Source: Antrodiella citrinella
Taxonomy: Eukaryota > Basidiomycota > Agaricomycetes > Polyporales > Steccherinaceae
DNA length: 31,780 nucleotides
Reading direction: 5' to 3'
Assembly (NCBI GenBank): GCA_004802725.1
Contig: SGPM01000313.1
Location: 1-31,780, forward strand
Position numbers and translations under genes: made by a program. This document shows, in pieces, positions 19,351-30,662 of the stretch. Each line of letters opens with the position of its first letter. The stretch's first letter is position 1. The notes under the pieces are model-generated. The model did no database searches. It had not been told where the DNA came from and saw only the letters and a program-made list of their open reading frames with translations.

Positions 19351-21531
19351 ATGCTCGTCAGACCTCGCTTCTTGCGTACACGCATTACAGGCTTCTCGAA
19401 TATTTTGACTTTTACGAAGGCATCGCCGGGTGGGCCAGCTAACGAAACCATTCAATTAGAGTCCGCGGGTTCTCAGCTCCCGCAAACGACTGATCTCTTG
19501 CAAACGTACCGCGGCTTGATTTCACTTGGTAAAATCCAATACGATGAAGAGCAAGTGCGCGTGATCATGCACGTATGTATGTCCTGATAGTGGCAAGTTT
19601 GCTTCACGAACTCACTCGAGGCTTGAAACAGCTGAGACGCATCCAAAAAGAATTGGATGGGTACGCACCTCCGGCCGTGGTTTCTCGCTACCTCCGTGAA
19701 CGTGTCAAGACGACCGCCGATAACGCAGCTGGTTCTGAAAGTGCATGGTGGTCGTCTAACGAAGCGATCCCACCGTCCGAGGCGGATACCAAAGCCCTGA
19801 TACGTGCACCGAAACACGAAGATGAACTAGCAAATCTCACAACTCCCAAGGTGTGCTTCAATAATCCAATCGATCGAGACTCTCATTTACTGACGACGGA
19901 CGTACCAGGGCCTTCTGCTCATCGGTCCGCCGGGATCTGGGAAGAGCTTTCTGATAGACCTATGGCTAAGTAGTCTGCCCACGGCGTATAAGGCCCGCAA
20001 GCACTACAACGAGCTGGTCCTTGAAATCTACCGCGCGGTGTGGGAGGAGACGAAATTGCGTATGGCTGCCGAGCATACCAGACGGCCAGACGACTCCACC
20101 GCTGACGGTGTTCCATGGAACAGGGCTCTCCGTGACCGCTGGAAAGACCTTCTCGCGTTCGGTGTTCTCCCACAGCGCTGGGTTCGCAAGGCGAATATGA
20201 GCTTCAGCTCTGCGGTGCCCTCGTCTTCGTCTCAGCCGACTATTGCTTTTGTGGTGGCGCGGCGACTGCTGCTGAGGCACTGGCTGCTCGTCTTTGACGA
20301 GGTACAGCTATTGGACGTCTCGAGTGCTACGTTGCTCGCGGACGTCTTGTCTTGGTACTGGCGAATGGGTGGAATTCTCATTGGGACGTCCAATAAAGTT
20401 CCAGATGACCTGTACAAGAATGGAGTCCAAAGGGAGAGGTTGGAGCCTTTCGTAGAAGCTCTGAAGCAAAGGTGTCCAGTTGTCACACTCTCTGGCAAAG
20501 ATTGGCGTGAGGTCCGTGCACGGGACAGCGCATCGACAGAATGGTATACCGCTGGCGAAGGAGGACAGTTTGGGCGTAGGTTGCGTCAACTAGGTGTATC
20601 GCCCGATTGTGAGTATACACCGCTATCGTCTCCCCGATCCCCGTTAACTTTATTGGACAGTTTCTTCAGCGCAAACACTTGCGGTCTTTGGTAGACCGTT
20701 GCGCATTCCGCAAGCAGCGGGAGGCGTCTGTCATTTCCATTTCGAAGAGCTTTGTGAGCAAGTGCGTCTACTTTGGTATCATTTACTCTTCTTCGATCTC
20801 ACACAACACACCTACTAGTCTTTAGGTTCAGCAGATTATATCACATTGGCTGCTACCTACCACACCGTTGCCATCAGCTTGATACCAGGACTCACACTTG
20901 CCACGAAGAACCAAGCACGTCGCTTCATCTCGCTGATAGACGCGTTGTACGAAGCTCGTTGCAAACTCGTGTGTTTGGCAGAGACACAGCCAGACATGCT
21001 GTTCTTCTCTGAGGAACCTAAAACTCTTATCGATGATACAACGGATGTCATGATGGCTGAGGCGATCGGTGAGACGCGAGACGTATATCGGCCCAACGTG
21101 TCCTCGTACGACACAAAGCACATGTCGGAAGCTCCCACACCCCCAACATCTTCTGTCGCTTTGGAAACGTTGTCTTTATTCTCTGGTAGGGTTTCATGTA
21201 CTTTATGAGTCCACGATTACCATACTTACTGACCGGTTGCTATGCTCTAGGGAAAGATGAACAGTTCGCATTCAAACGCGCACTCTCTCGACTGAAGGAA
21301 ATGACAAGTGAGGCCTACTGGAGAGAAGAAGAATGGTCTCCGCTGCCCTCCTCGGAACGGCAATGGGAAAGGCTATCAGTACTGCCTCTACCAGATTCTG
21401 ATGCTCTTTCCCGCGGTGAACTCTGCCCGCCAGCTCCTGTGGCCTTCGACTCGGATGATCATGCGCACGTACGGCCTGAAGCCCCCCGTGTCCGAGATAC
21501 TCATTTCTGGGGCATGCAGGACCGTCAGTAG
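19351..21531 (+). CDS. AFG1: AFG1/LACE1-type mitochondrial AAA ATPase, 624 aa
   Basis: AFG1 proteins are AAA-type ATPases of the mitochondrial inner membrane that act in protein quality control, including turnover of respiratory complex IV subunits. Exons: 19351-19572, 19632-19850, 19909-20608, 20661-20753, 20826-21185, 21251-21531, summing to 625 codons. The N-terminus (MLVRPRFLRTRITGFSN) is a good mitochondrial presequence, which decides the start. Then come GLISLGKIQYDEEQVRVIMH and LRRIQKELDGY. Walker A GPPGSGKS lies at about residues 153-160, and Walker B LLVFDEVQLLD has D277/E278. Next are the sensor region GTSNKVPDDLYKNGVQRERL, then VFGRPLRIPQAAGGV and FEELCSADYITLA. The C-terminal helix is FAFKRALSRLKEMTSEAYW. 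Splicing between 19573 and 19631 was chosen because it restores frame and family sequence. Confidence 0.93.
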
Positions 21532-22613
21532 GTGTCGGCGGGCGTGGCCATCGGGAATTGGCATGGTCCGTTGAGCCCGACGCTTCATCCACAAAGCACG
21601 GCATAATGGGACACTTGATGTAATAGTAGTGGTCCTGCTGACTAGGAATGTAGCAAATGCTCTAGGCTCGAGAGACAGGGTCAGTGCTGTGGGTGTCTAC
21701 ACTGCTATATACGACCGACGTTCGCGGTAGTAACTCTACCTCTACAGAGTGCAAAATGGATTCGCCACATTGAGGCAGATGGAGGCTTTTAATTCAATTC
21801 TAGCATTCTTACGACCGGTTCCGGAGGTTGGGTACGAAAGCGCGCAGATAGCCGGATCGGGGCGAATTCTTGGCGGTGGTGGCGTTTGTGCGTTCCTTCC
21901 AAGTCCCAGGGTCGAGTCCGCTCGTTACCGTTCCCAAAGTCTTCTTCAGCAAGTTTCTGGCTTTTGCCCATACACAGACATGCAATTCCAGCTCAGACGG
22001 CGGGGCGAGCGCACGACGAGCGTTGCATTCGAACTTCCGGACAAAATGGTAACGGAGGGACTCCTCGCCGGGCACAGTACACCGTATTTCCGATACAGAT
22101 CTTGCGGCTAGTCAGCAGACGGCATGAGGAAACGCGGAGGTCTCGAGGAATGAATCTGTTGGTGGAGGCGGGACACAGGTAGCCAGGGTCTCTAGGTGGC
22201 ATGAGCCTCGGGTGGGAGACTCGGTGGATAGGACTTATAAGTGGATGGACGCGCTGAAACTTTGCTGAAACTATTCCGACGCGAGGCGTTAGCATTGGAG
22301 ACTGGCTTTGCGAGGTCCAAGGTTGGATCGTCTCGACGACGGACGCCTACGCCCCGATCGTCGTTGATTCCGAGATCCTGCTGCTTTCGCTTTCCAACCT
22401 TTCTCATAAATTCATTCCTCCCCCTTGTCGTCCTCACTAGGGCTTTCTCCCCTCCTCTTCCTCGCCGCCGTCCCCCTCGGACCACATCCTACCTCGTACA
22501 CTCTATCGCCCTCGCGTCCCTTGCACACTGTAGAGCGCACCAGTCAGTCTTTACCGGCCTCCCCCTTCATCCTACTCTTCGCATTCTTCATCTACACCAC
22601 GCCTATTCTCGCC
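21532..22613. other. Intergenic, upstream of the copper radical oxidase gene
   Basis: About 1.08 kb. Overlapping open frames on both strands (for example 21749-22111 and 22192-22485) show no recognisable domains. A TATA-like CTTATAAG lies at 22234-22241 and a pyrimidine-rich stretch covers about 22375-22613, typical of a fungal promoter and 5' leader. The in-frame open extension upstream of 22614 lacks family similarity and precedes a clear signal peptide, so I treat it as leader sequence. Confidence 0.4.
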
Positions 22614-25330
22614 ATGTTTCCGACCTTGTCAGCTGCTTCGTTCTCTCTTCTCGCCTTAACGATGGCATCCCTAGTCAATGCAGCTGCAACGACTACCCCC
22701 GGTCAGCCGTCGCGTCAGAACGCGCCCATTGGGCAGTTTGAGATTGTAGGGCAGAGCATTGTCAGTGCGCAACAGGTGAGCACCGTCCTCCTCGAATTTC
22801 GGTCGTGCGGCTGCCTCGCGTCCGGTCCTACGGCCAGCGCTACCGGTCCTCGGGGGATCTACGGCGAAGCACGAGTAGGGGCGCGTTTCGTGGATGATTT
22901 TGGTCTTCGAAGAGCGTGTATGACCGTTAGGATGACCCCAGTTTCCAGCGTGCATCCCACGGGAACCGGCCGTTCGTTGCAGCGCGTGTACCCACGAACT
23001 TTTGCTTCCGTCGAGAGACTCTCATTCTCATGGTATTTTGATTCTTGGCGTGTAGCTCTTCCTGGGTACCACGAACAAGGTGTACGTGGTGGATAAGACA
23101 GAAAGAAATCCGACACCGATCAATGGTCATCCTGCATGGGCTTCAGGTGTGTAGTCTGACCATCGCGAGCGAATCCTCGATCTTACTTAGTCTCACAGAG
23201 TACGATATCAACTCGGACAATGGTCGGCCTATGGACATTGTTACCAACTCATTTTGCGCGGTACGTTTGTGACGAGTGTAGAACTAAACATGTTACTGAC
23301 GAGCACACGACATGTAGGGCGGTAACGTTCTCGGCAACGGTACTTGGTTGAACGCTGGTGGAAATCAGGCAGTCACCTTTGGCGGTCTCACCGCGCCAAG
23401 TCAGAATGGGGGTGCTCCTTACGATGATCTAGACGGTGGACAATCGTGCGTCGTTACTTTTGATCTTGCTGCGCAACACGCTCATTATCCTGACGCTGAC
23501 GCTCTTAGATTACGGTCAGCCTCTAGTGTAATTTCATTTTCAGTGCCAGATATTGACTGCGTGGCGATAGGTTGCTGACACCTTGCGACGACGGAAGCTG
23601 CGATTGGACAATACAGGGTGAGATGACAACGAGGCGGTGGTATCCTACGCTGTGAGTCATTCCTTCGTATTTGGAATGAAATACTGAGTTTTCGTGCTAG
23701 TGAAACTCTCGAGGATGGCAGCATCATCATTGTAAGCGTATCTCTCCATAGTGCAGCGAGATGTGTACTGACTAGTATGATAGCTCGGAGGTTGCGCATG
23801 GGGTGGCTTTGTCAACGACGCTAGTCAGACACAACCTACTTATGAGTTCTTCCCTTCAAAGGGCGACGGAGCACCGATTCAGTCCCCGCTTCTGGCGAAT
23901 ACGCTTCCTGCCAACTTGTACCCTCTCACGTGGCTTCTACCGTCAGGAAAGGTGTTTATGCAAGCTAACTGGGGAACTGCCATCCTCGACTACAAGGCTC
24001 AGCAAGAGTTCGAGCTGCCGGATATGATTCACGCTGTGAGAACGTACCCAGCCAGTGCCGGTACGGCCATGCTACCTCTGACGCCTGCAAACAACTGGAC
24101 TGCTACTATTCTGTTCTGTGGCGGAACCGACCTTCAAAGCGATCAGTGGAAGACGAACTGGGATATCGCTTCTTATCCCGCGTCCTCCTCTTGCGTCACC
24201 ATCACCCCTGATGTCTCCCAGAACTACGTGGAAGACGACGACATGCTCGAAGCCCGTTCCATGTTCAACTTGATCTTCCTTCCAGACGGCACAATCTTCG
24301 GTTGTAACGGTGCTGGAACTGGTGTTGCCGGGTACGGAAACGACTCGTGGGCTGTTGGCCAGTCGTATGGTGACAACGCTGTATTGAACCCTGCTATCTA
24401 TGACCCGTCAGCCGCTGCTGGTCAGAAGTGGTCTCGGAGCGGTCTTTCGGCTTCCACTATTCCTCGCATGTACCACTCCACTGCTACCCTACTTCCTGAC
24501 GGTATGCTCGCGTTATCTCCGCCGTTTTAACCATAGGCTAAGCTTTTCCATAACAGGCGCTGTTCTTGTCAGTGGCTCGAACCCCAATGCGGATTACAAC
24601 GTCGGTCCTGGTGTCAAGTTCCCTACCGAGTATCGTGTGGAAAGGTTCTACCCGTCGTACTACAACCAAAGGAGACCGCAACCCCAGGGCCTTCCCTCGA
24701 CCTTGTCATACGGCGGCCCGTACTTCAACGTCACCTTGTCCAAGGATGATTTGTCCTCGAACACTAGTAACACTGCGTCATCGGAGGTGATCATCATCCG
24801 AACTGGATTCTCCACTCATGCCATGGTGAGTATTCAAGAGGCCTCTATTGCGTCGTGCCGCTGAGCTGATGATCTCCTGTTTAGAACATGGGACAGAGAT
24901 ACGTCCAATTGGAGAACTCTTACACGATCAACGTTGATGGTACCGCTACGCTGCACGTCAGCCAAGTTCCACCGAACGCAGCGATCTTGGCTCCTGGACC
25001 AGCATGTAAGTACTCCTGAGAATGGACGAGCTACAACCCGAAGACTGATTGCCATTTACAGTGCTCTTCGTCGTTGTCAACGGCGTTCCTTCTATCGGCG
25101 TCCCAGTGATGGTCGGTTCCGGCCAACTCGGGACCCAGAACATCCTGTCCGTCGCTCCGCTCCCTGCGACCAGCTCCCAGTCGGCACCCAACACGGCGAC
25201 GTCGTCGACTCCTGGAAGCAACTCGCAGACCGAGGCGAGCTCTGCGCTCCCCCTCCGCTTCTCTTCGGACTCTTTCCTCCTCCCTTTAGTGACTCTGGCA
25301 GTATGGACCTTTGGTACGCTGGTACTGTGA
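22614..25330 (+). CDS. Glyoxal oxidase-type copper radical oxidase (AA5_1), 645 aa, probably GPI-anchored
   Basis: Copper radical oxidases oxidise small aldehydes such as glyoxal and methylglyoxal, making extracellular hydrogen peroxide that feeds ligninolytic peroxidases. Exons: 22614-22775, 23056-23146, 23199-23260, 23318-23445, 23509-23514, 23571-23651, 23701-23731, 23784-24501, 24557-24825, 24885-25005, 25062-25330, summing to 646 codons. Residues 1-24 form a signal peptide. LFLGTTNKVYVVDK begins the beta-propeller. By alignment to galactose oxidase and GLX the active site is complete: C104 (NSFCAGGN) and Y174 (TRRWYPT) for the Cys-Tyr cofactor, W193, Y417-H418 (RMYHST) and H514 (STHAMNMGQRYV). 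The Ser/Thr-rich C-terminus ends in a hydrophobic stretch (FLLPLVTLAVWTFGTLVL), as in GPI-anchored proteins. Intron 1 (280 nt) is unusually long and exon 5 is a 6-nt microexon. Confidence 0.93.
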
Positions 25331-26163
25331 TTCTGGACTCTTGTTTGGCCCCTTCATGACTCTTTCATGGACCCTTTCGACCACCACCCACTCCCCATTG
25401 TGCTTCTCCTACCATCCCTTCCACCTTGACGCCTTTTCATGACAGTTTGTGTGCATATGTAAGACAATCCCCTCATTTAAGTTGCCTATATGTATTTTCC
25501 ACACGACCCGCACGGACCTATTTTTTACAGTACATACCCACTCTTCCACGGCTTGGACTCTTTCTTCTTCTCACTGCACGTACCATTTTACTTTTAGCTT
25601 GTCATACATACATCATTGGAACACTATTGTTTGGACACTACCTAGTAAGTACCTACTAGACTCGTATACTCAAGTTGTAGAAACACCTTTTGCATCCTCT
25701 GGATTGACTGGACTTTGGTCAATGTACTCGGGCTGACCCGCCGCACGTCTTCGCCGGCAGCCCTGCCATGCAAGGTTGTCTTTCGCAATTGTGCCAAAGC
25801 CCACTTCAACTAACAGCTATGTTCTTATTCACGTTCTCATCTCATCCTCATCCGTCCCCAAACTTGCTAGACGAACAAGGGCACTGGATCCGGAGTATAA
25901 TGGCCCTTCTTGGAACTGCTTGCTTGCTATCTCACCGTGAGCAAATGCATTTGTACTACTAGTACTATGAATATTAGAGATCTCTTTCAAGTTCCGTGTC
26001 CAAGCCTTCATATCTCAATGCACTTCCGACGTATAAGTATGCCTAATGAGAGCTTGCACAGCACGTGCACAAGCCTAAATCTAAAGACGACCGGTTGATT
26101 CGACAACTAATAATGTATTCAACGCCCGACGCCCCTTCCGCCATTTCCACTGGCACTGCGCCT
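25331..26163. other. Intergenic: oxidase 3' flank and copy 4 3' flank
   Basis: 833 bases with no supported gene. The left part is T/C-rich 3' flank of the oxidase. From about 26050 to 26163 the reverse strand is a diverged version of the 3' flank of copies 1 and 3 (for example ACCGGTCGTCTTTAGATTTA against ACCGGTCATCTTTCGATTTA). Short open frames on both strands have no recognisable content. Confidence 0.5.
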
Positions 26164-29012
26164 TCACTCAACTTCCATCGGCTCATCACGGTATTCCTCA
26201 CCGTCTTCTCCAATCTCTATGTACCGTCTCAGCGTTTTGACCGTCCTGCAACTTCTACGAACTCCGACGGTCGCCTCGGAGGGATCGTTGGGAGCGACAT
26301 TCCGTGTTCCACGGTGCGCCGGCGGGTGTAGCGGTGCGTACTCGTCATCCTCGTTGACTTCATTCTTGACCACCGCTGGCGCGGGAGCGGGTGGCTTGGT
26401 CTTGGCTTTGGCTTTAGCTTTGGATTTGGCTTTGGCTTTGGCTTTGGCTTTGGCTTCAGCTTTGGCTTTCCTTCCCTCTGCTGATAATTTTGGTGGTGGG
26501 ACCCACCCGGGAAAATCTTGTGCTAGTCGACGCTGAAAGGCTTCGTCGTAGCTCACGCACCACAATTTATATATGTATATTTCCTATATATTCCAGAGGG
26601 ATTGTGAGCGCTCTGGCGTGCAGATTATAATCTACGAGAAAACTCACGTGCTGACCAGATTCAAAAGCCGCCAATACAACTTCAGGACTCAGGAGAAATT
26701 GTTCATTTGCCGCCAACGCGTCATTCAGTTCGTCCTCCGACGCTTCTCGCCCGTACCGTTCATGCAAACCAATCTTCGCGTGCAATGCCTTATAAGAGTC
26801 CCACTTGGCATCGATAATGTACTCCACCCAAGTGTCTTTCACCTGCCAAACCATCAGCGTGGCTCGTAGCCGCATACCATAGTGTACACAAACTCACGAT
26901 TTGAGCAAGCGACGAGAATTCCTCTACCGCAAGCGATCGCACCCGCGCAGCCTGGTAGTTTCCAAGATACTGCCACTGGTTCACAGCATGCCGCACAAGA
27001 ATTTTACGTGTCTGTGTCCAATCGACGTCAACTGTCACGGCATCGCACATTAATCCTGGTTGTCCTGGGACTGTAGGAATTTCTGGGTTCATCGACGGGT
27101 TCGGGAATGCAAAATCCTTTGTGTAAACCTGAATTAGATTGCAATGATACTTGGCGGCCATGAATTGTCGGGTCACGGCAACTGAACGAATGTCAGGATC
27201 CAAGGTCACTTCGAAAGACGGTATGTTCGCCAGACGTTCTCGAACGCCGTCCGGTGGAAGAGAGCGTTCTGACTTGACTTTACGACGATGAGCAGGTGCA
27301 GTAGCCTTTACGAAAAATCGGTTGTCAGCGCAACCTACGAGGTGGACAAGTCACTGATCTCACTGCATTGATAGCTTGGTCCGGTCCTGGGTCACTGGGT
27401 CCGCCCTCTGCTCTATTCTGTGGCCGTTTCTATCGAGCAGTCAGTGCGAGTCAGTTACTGTATCAATCTCAGCGCAAGATAATGATCTCGCACATTTCTG
27501 CGTATCCTAGAGGGCCCAGCCACAGGTGGAGGACCGCGCGACTCTTGATGATGTGCTGTCGGNATTGCCTGNGAATTGACAGGTCCGATTCAGTNGTGNG
27601 NTTGGTCNTNNANGCNGGNACTTACTNGGNGANCTGGAGACCNTCCNCNCNTGTCACCACCAGGAGCAGATGGCTCTCGGTCTGCAGGCTTTTGATTNNG
27701 ATCTGACGGTTCGACTTGTCCCGCTTCATGTTCCAACGCAGGCAGGTTCNGAGCGGGAGGAAGGGATCCATAGTCGACGCTGCCGTTCCGCACTACTATT
27801 GGCACGTCTNCCATCTCTTCGTCGTCGTCTTCATCCTCTGGGTCTGTGTCGATGGTAGAATTCGTGAGGGCAGATACATCACTTAGCCCGAGATTATTAT
27901 ACAGGTCCTCTTCATCATCAGTATCTTCCGCGAGCGACTCCAGGTCGGTTTGGATTATGTCTGAGTCGTCATCGTTCGCAGGCTCCGGCACACGAGGGTT
28001 GGAGGCGACGTGGTCACGGATAACTAGATCTTGGCGAAGGACTTCTGACCTGGCCCGACGTGTAAGGGCCGGACGGTCGAGCAAAACGTATGGAAGAAAC
28101 CTCGCTCGCTTGGGACGAGGTAACGGCGCACCGTCGTCTGCGTTCCTTTTCAAGGCCTGGTGCACCGAGAGTGGACCGAACGCGATCGATCTTCCTGCAG
28201 ATGGTCCTGTACGCTGCTTATCTGCCCGACGACCAGTGCTATGAAGAGGCACTTCAGTCTCGTGGTGGCTTTCCACAACACCCCTGGCCTCTGCAGACCG
28301 GTATTCACGCTCGTCGTAGGAGAGGAACTGCCTCCCTTCGGAGGTCGCACGAAATGTGCTTGAATTTCCCCCAGGTATCCGGATCGTCCTACGGGTGCCA
28401 AGCTCCCCAGAACTCAAGAACTGCAGCTTCCGTTCTTTTGGCTATTTCCGTGACGAACTTAGCCCCCAGCAGTAAAATCAAACTCAATGTCAAGACGTAC
28501 CGTCGAAGGTCCCTTCGTCGCAGCGCTAACTTGTCCTGGCTCTACTGAGCCCGTCGGTTTCAATTCATGCTTTGTGGCCGGAACTTGCCCCGAATCACCG
28601 GGGGGCTGTTATACCAGAAGTGGATGTGTAGGATGATCAGCGGTGGACACTGAGACAGTCGAATTTTGATGCGTACCTCCAGCCCGAGCCGTTCGTCAAC
28701 GCGACATGGTTTCGCGACTTGCTCAGGCTGAACTGACTGATTCGCATCTATTGCAGATCCAGACAATTCTCCGGAGACGCGTCGCTGATCCTGCTCCTGA
28801 ACGTGTCGCTGCTGGTGGTCGTTGGTATCTCATGTCGGATTGCAACAAAGCAAGCATACAAGAACAGAAAATCTTACTGAGTCAGGACGAGGACAACTTT
28901 CAGAATCTATCCGAGATAAGATGAGCTGTAGCGTCCTCTGGATCGCTTCTAATCCGGTTGCAACCGTCTTCTCGAGGGCATCCAGTCGCTGTGTAGTAGA
29001 GTCAAAATCCAT
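26164..29012 (-). CDS. Family copy 4: nine-exon protein with DUF6697-like core, 784 aa
   Basis: Exons on the minus strand: 29012-28878, 28811-28677, 28605-28501, 28441-27626, 27568-27494, 27429-27364, 27305-26898, 26842-26648, 26583-26164, summing to 785 codons with the same splice positions as copies 1 and 3. Exons 1-4 are nearly identical to copy 1. The end of exon 4 and exon 5 agree instead with copy 3 (DLYNNLGLSDVSALTNSTID). The core is its own version (TRQFMAAKYHCNLIQVYTKD, PEIPTVPGQPGLMCDAV). The Lys-Ala tract is the longest of the family and includes Glu and Ser. Single N calls between 27563 and 27810 affect exon 5, the end of exon 4 and intron 4, so a hidden lesion there cannot be excluded. 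A retrotransposon fragment lies 86 bases upstream of the start and interrupts the shared upstream module. Confidence 0.78.
26398..26470 (-). repeat. Lys-Ala hexanucleotide tract in copy 4
   Basis: Plus-strand GGCTTT units with single changes (GGATTT, GGCTTC) encode alternating Lys and Ala with one Ser and one Glu. It is the longest Lys-Ala tract of the four copies. Confidence 0.88.
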
Positions 29013-29097
29013 GGTCCAAGAAATAGAGAAAAAGTGGGGAGAGACACCGGGAGTCAACCGACTGCCCACTCGGATTGCCCATTACCACACCTCAAAC

Positions 29098-30659
29098 TTT
29101 TTTTTTTTTTTTAAATTCTACCGGATCCCCGTCAATGGGGCCGGGCATTTCTATCCCGCATACTACATGTACATGACGCGGCGTTATAAAATGAAACCCA
29201 ATTACTGTCGCGACGTCCTAGACCGCCGCGGACCCCTCTCTGCATTCGGGTCGATGAGGTAGTTTGGACTGACCCAGAACCAAGGGCCAGACCAACCTCC
29301 TTCTATCTTATGTGGATTCAATTTCTTCCACTCCCTGTCAATGTCCACCCGATCAGGGTGTCCAAGATCCATCTCAAAGAGCGTCCTTCCTCTTTCATCG
29401 TCGTCTAACTCACGTGTCCCAAATTCTGCCGCTTCTTGCAAAATTTGATCTAACGTGAGCCGACCATCCAGTGGAACGTCCGCCTGCTTCCTCATTAAAG
29501 AAGTGACGAGCGATTTCCTTCCCAAGAGCATGTGGTACAATACCGCTCCTGGATGAGGCTCAGTCGAATCGGCCGATTGCTGCCGATCCGCTATTTCCTC
29601 ATCCGTTTCGCTCATCAAGGCATGATGCCTCTCCGCGCACTCGAACGTGTACGCGAGCGGATTCAGTCTCATCCAATCGGTGACGGTCGCAAAACCGTAC
29701 CGATCCGTAGAGAAGGGGTCCAGCTCGTCCAGGTACTGTGGACGCTGGCGGTATCTATCCCCATTGGTCACATTGTGCCAATCGTGGAAGAACAGATCTG
29801 GGAATTGAATCCACAGATGACAGTCATAAAGAACGTGATCGCGCGTCTGCGGCTGGAACCCGCACACACACTTCACTTCCCCTTCGAGGTTGAACCTTTC
29901 ACGGAAGGCTCCGATAGGCGCGTGGCCGGTCACCATTCTGGTAAACCGACCCATCTCTTTGGCATTATTTGCCAAATAGGGCGACAATTTCGCCCAATGN
30001 TGCTTACCGGATTTNGCCAATTTNTGCCTCCANCGAGGACTTANTGCNANTTGGGACCCGGCATAAGCNTTNCTNTGCACTCGCTCTTTCCATTCAGCGA
30101 ATACNCNGGTCGTGACATCCGCCCTNGCCACCGACCAAGAAGTGACGTCAGGGTGATGTCCCCTGATCNTCGCNTCNCGNNTCNCATCCGACANCGNGTA
30201 NCNGTCACCTTCTGTGTANCCGACGTTCGCAGCGCCTTGCGCCTTCTCGTCAACTANGTCATTNTATCCGACATGNGTGTCCATNTGACTGGGCACCCAC
30301 CAAATNTGCACTTTCNTGAACGGACCCCCATTCANGAATTGCCTGACTTCCGTNCACGCGATCNTNGACACCATCTGCATCGAATGCATTGACGGGTCCA
30401 GGATCGAGCGNACGGCTGATTCNTTGTCGCATATCACATACAACTCTTCCGTCGGGAACGACAGCACTTTCTTAATGCCGCTGCCGAGCGACTGAAGACA
30501 AGTTGGCGGTGTAGTAGAAGTACGGTGACAATTGGCGCTCGTAGACTTTCGGCAACTTCCGAATAAGTTAAGCCCTTGTAAAAACCAAGTAGAAACTTGA
30601 TCAAACATGTACCGATACTCCTTGATTACAAGTCCTGCATAATCACAGTTTGTCCTGCT
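29098..30659 (-). mobile_element. 5'-truncated non-LTR retrotransposon (LINE) 3' end with poly(A)
   Basis: A minus-strand open frame runs from about 30659 to the stop at 29202. It carries a partial RNase H-like region (ELYVICD, WWVPS, VDEKAQGAANV) and a C-terminal Cys/His knuckle (CVCGFQPQTRDHVLYDC) of the kind found after the reverse transcriptase/RNase H of fungal LINE elements. The reverse transcriptase itself is absent. A 15-base T run at 29098-29112 lies 90 bases beyond the stop and would be the poly(A) tail. It abuts the family module at CCTCAAAC. An in-frame stop at 30662-30660 marks the left limit of the frame. Many single Ns at 29999-30423 prevent exact reading. No convincing target-site duplication was found. 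Confidence 0.7.
29202..30659 (-). pseudogene. Remnant ORF: RNase H-like and zinc-knuckle end of a LINE polyprotein
   Basis: This is the coding remnant inside the mobile element. The conserved parts are the ICD...ESA motif near the truncated end, GRFTRMVTGHAPIGAFRERF before the CxC...H...C knuckle, and a roughly 250-residue tail rich in acidic and Arg residues ending in RRSRTSRQ. The first catalytic Asp of RNase H is not visible, so the domain is incomplete. Ns at over 40 positions make several residues unknown. A domesticated host gene is possible but not supported. Confidence 0.6.
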
Positions 30660-30662
30660 TTA

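Noticed and set aside
21840..21945. tRNA-like B-box sequence (GGGTCGAGTCC)
   Set aside because: No T-arm stem, no proper A box and no acceptor stem pairing without a bulge.
22425..22613. In-frame upstream extension of the copper radical oxidase
   Set aside because: It precedes a clear signal peptide and has the pyrimidine-rich composition of a leader.
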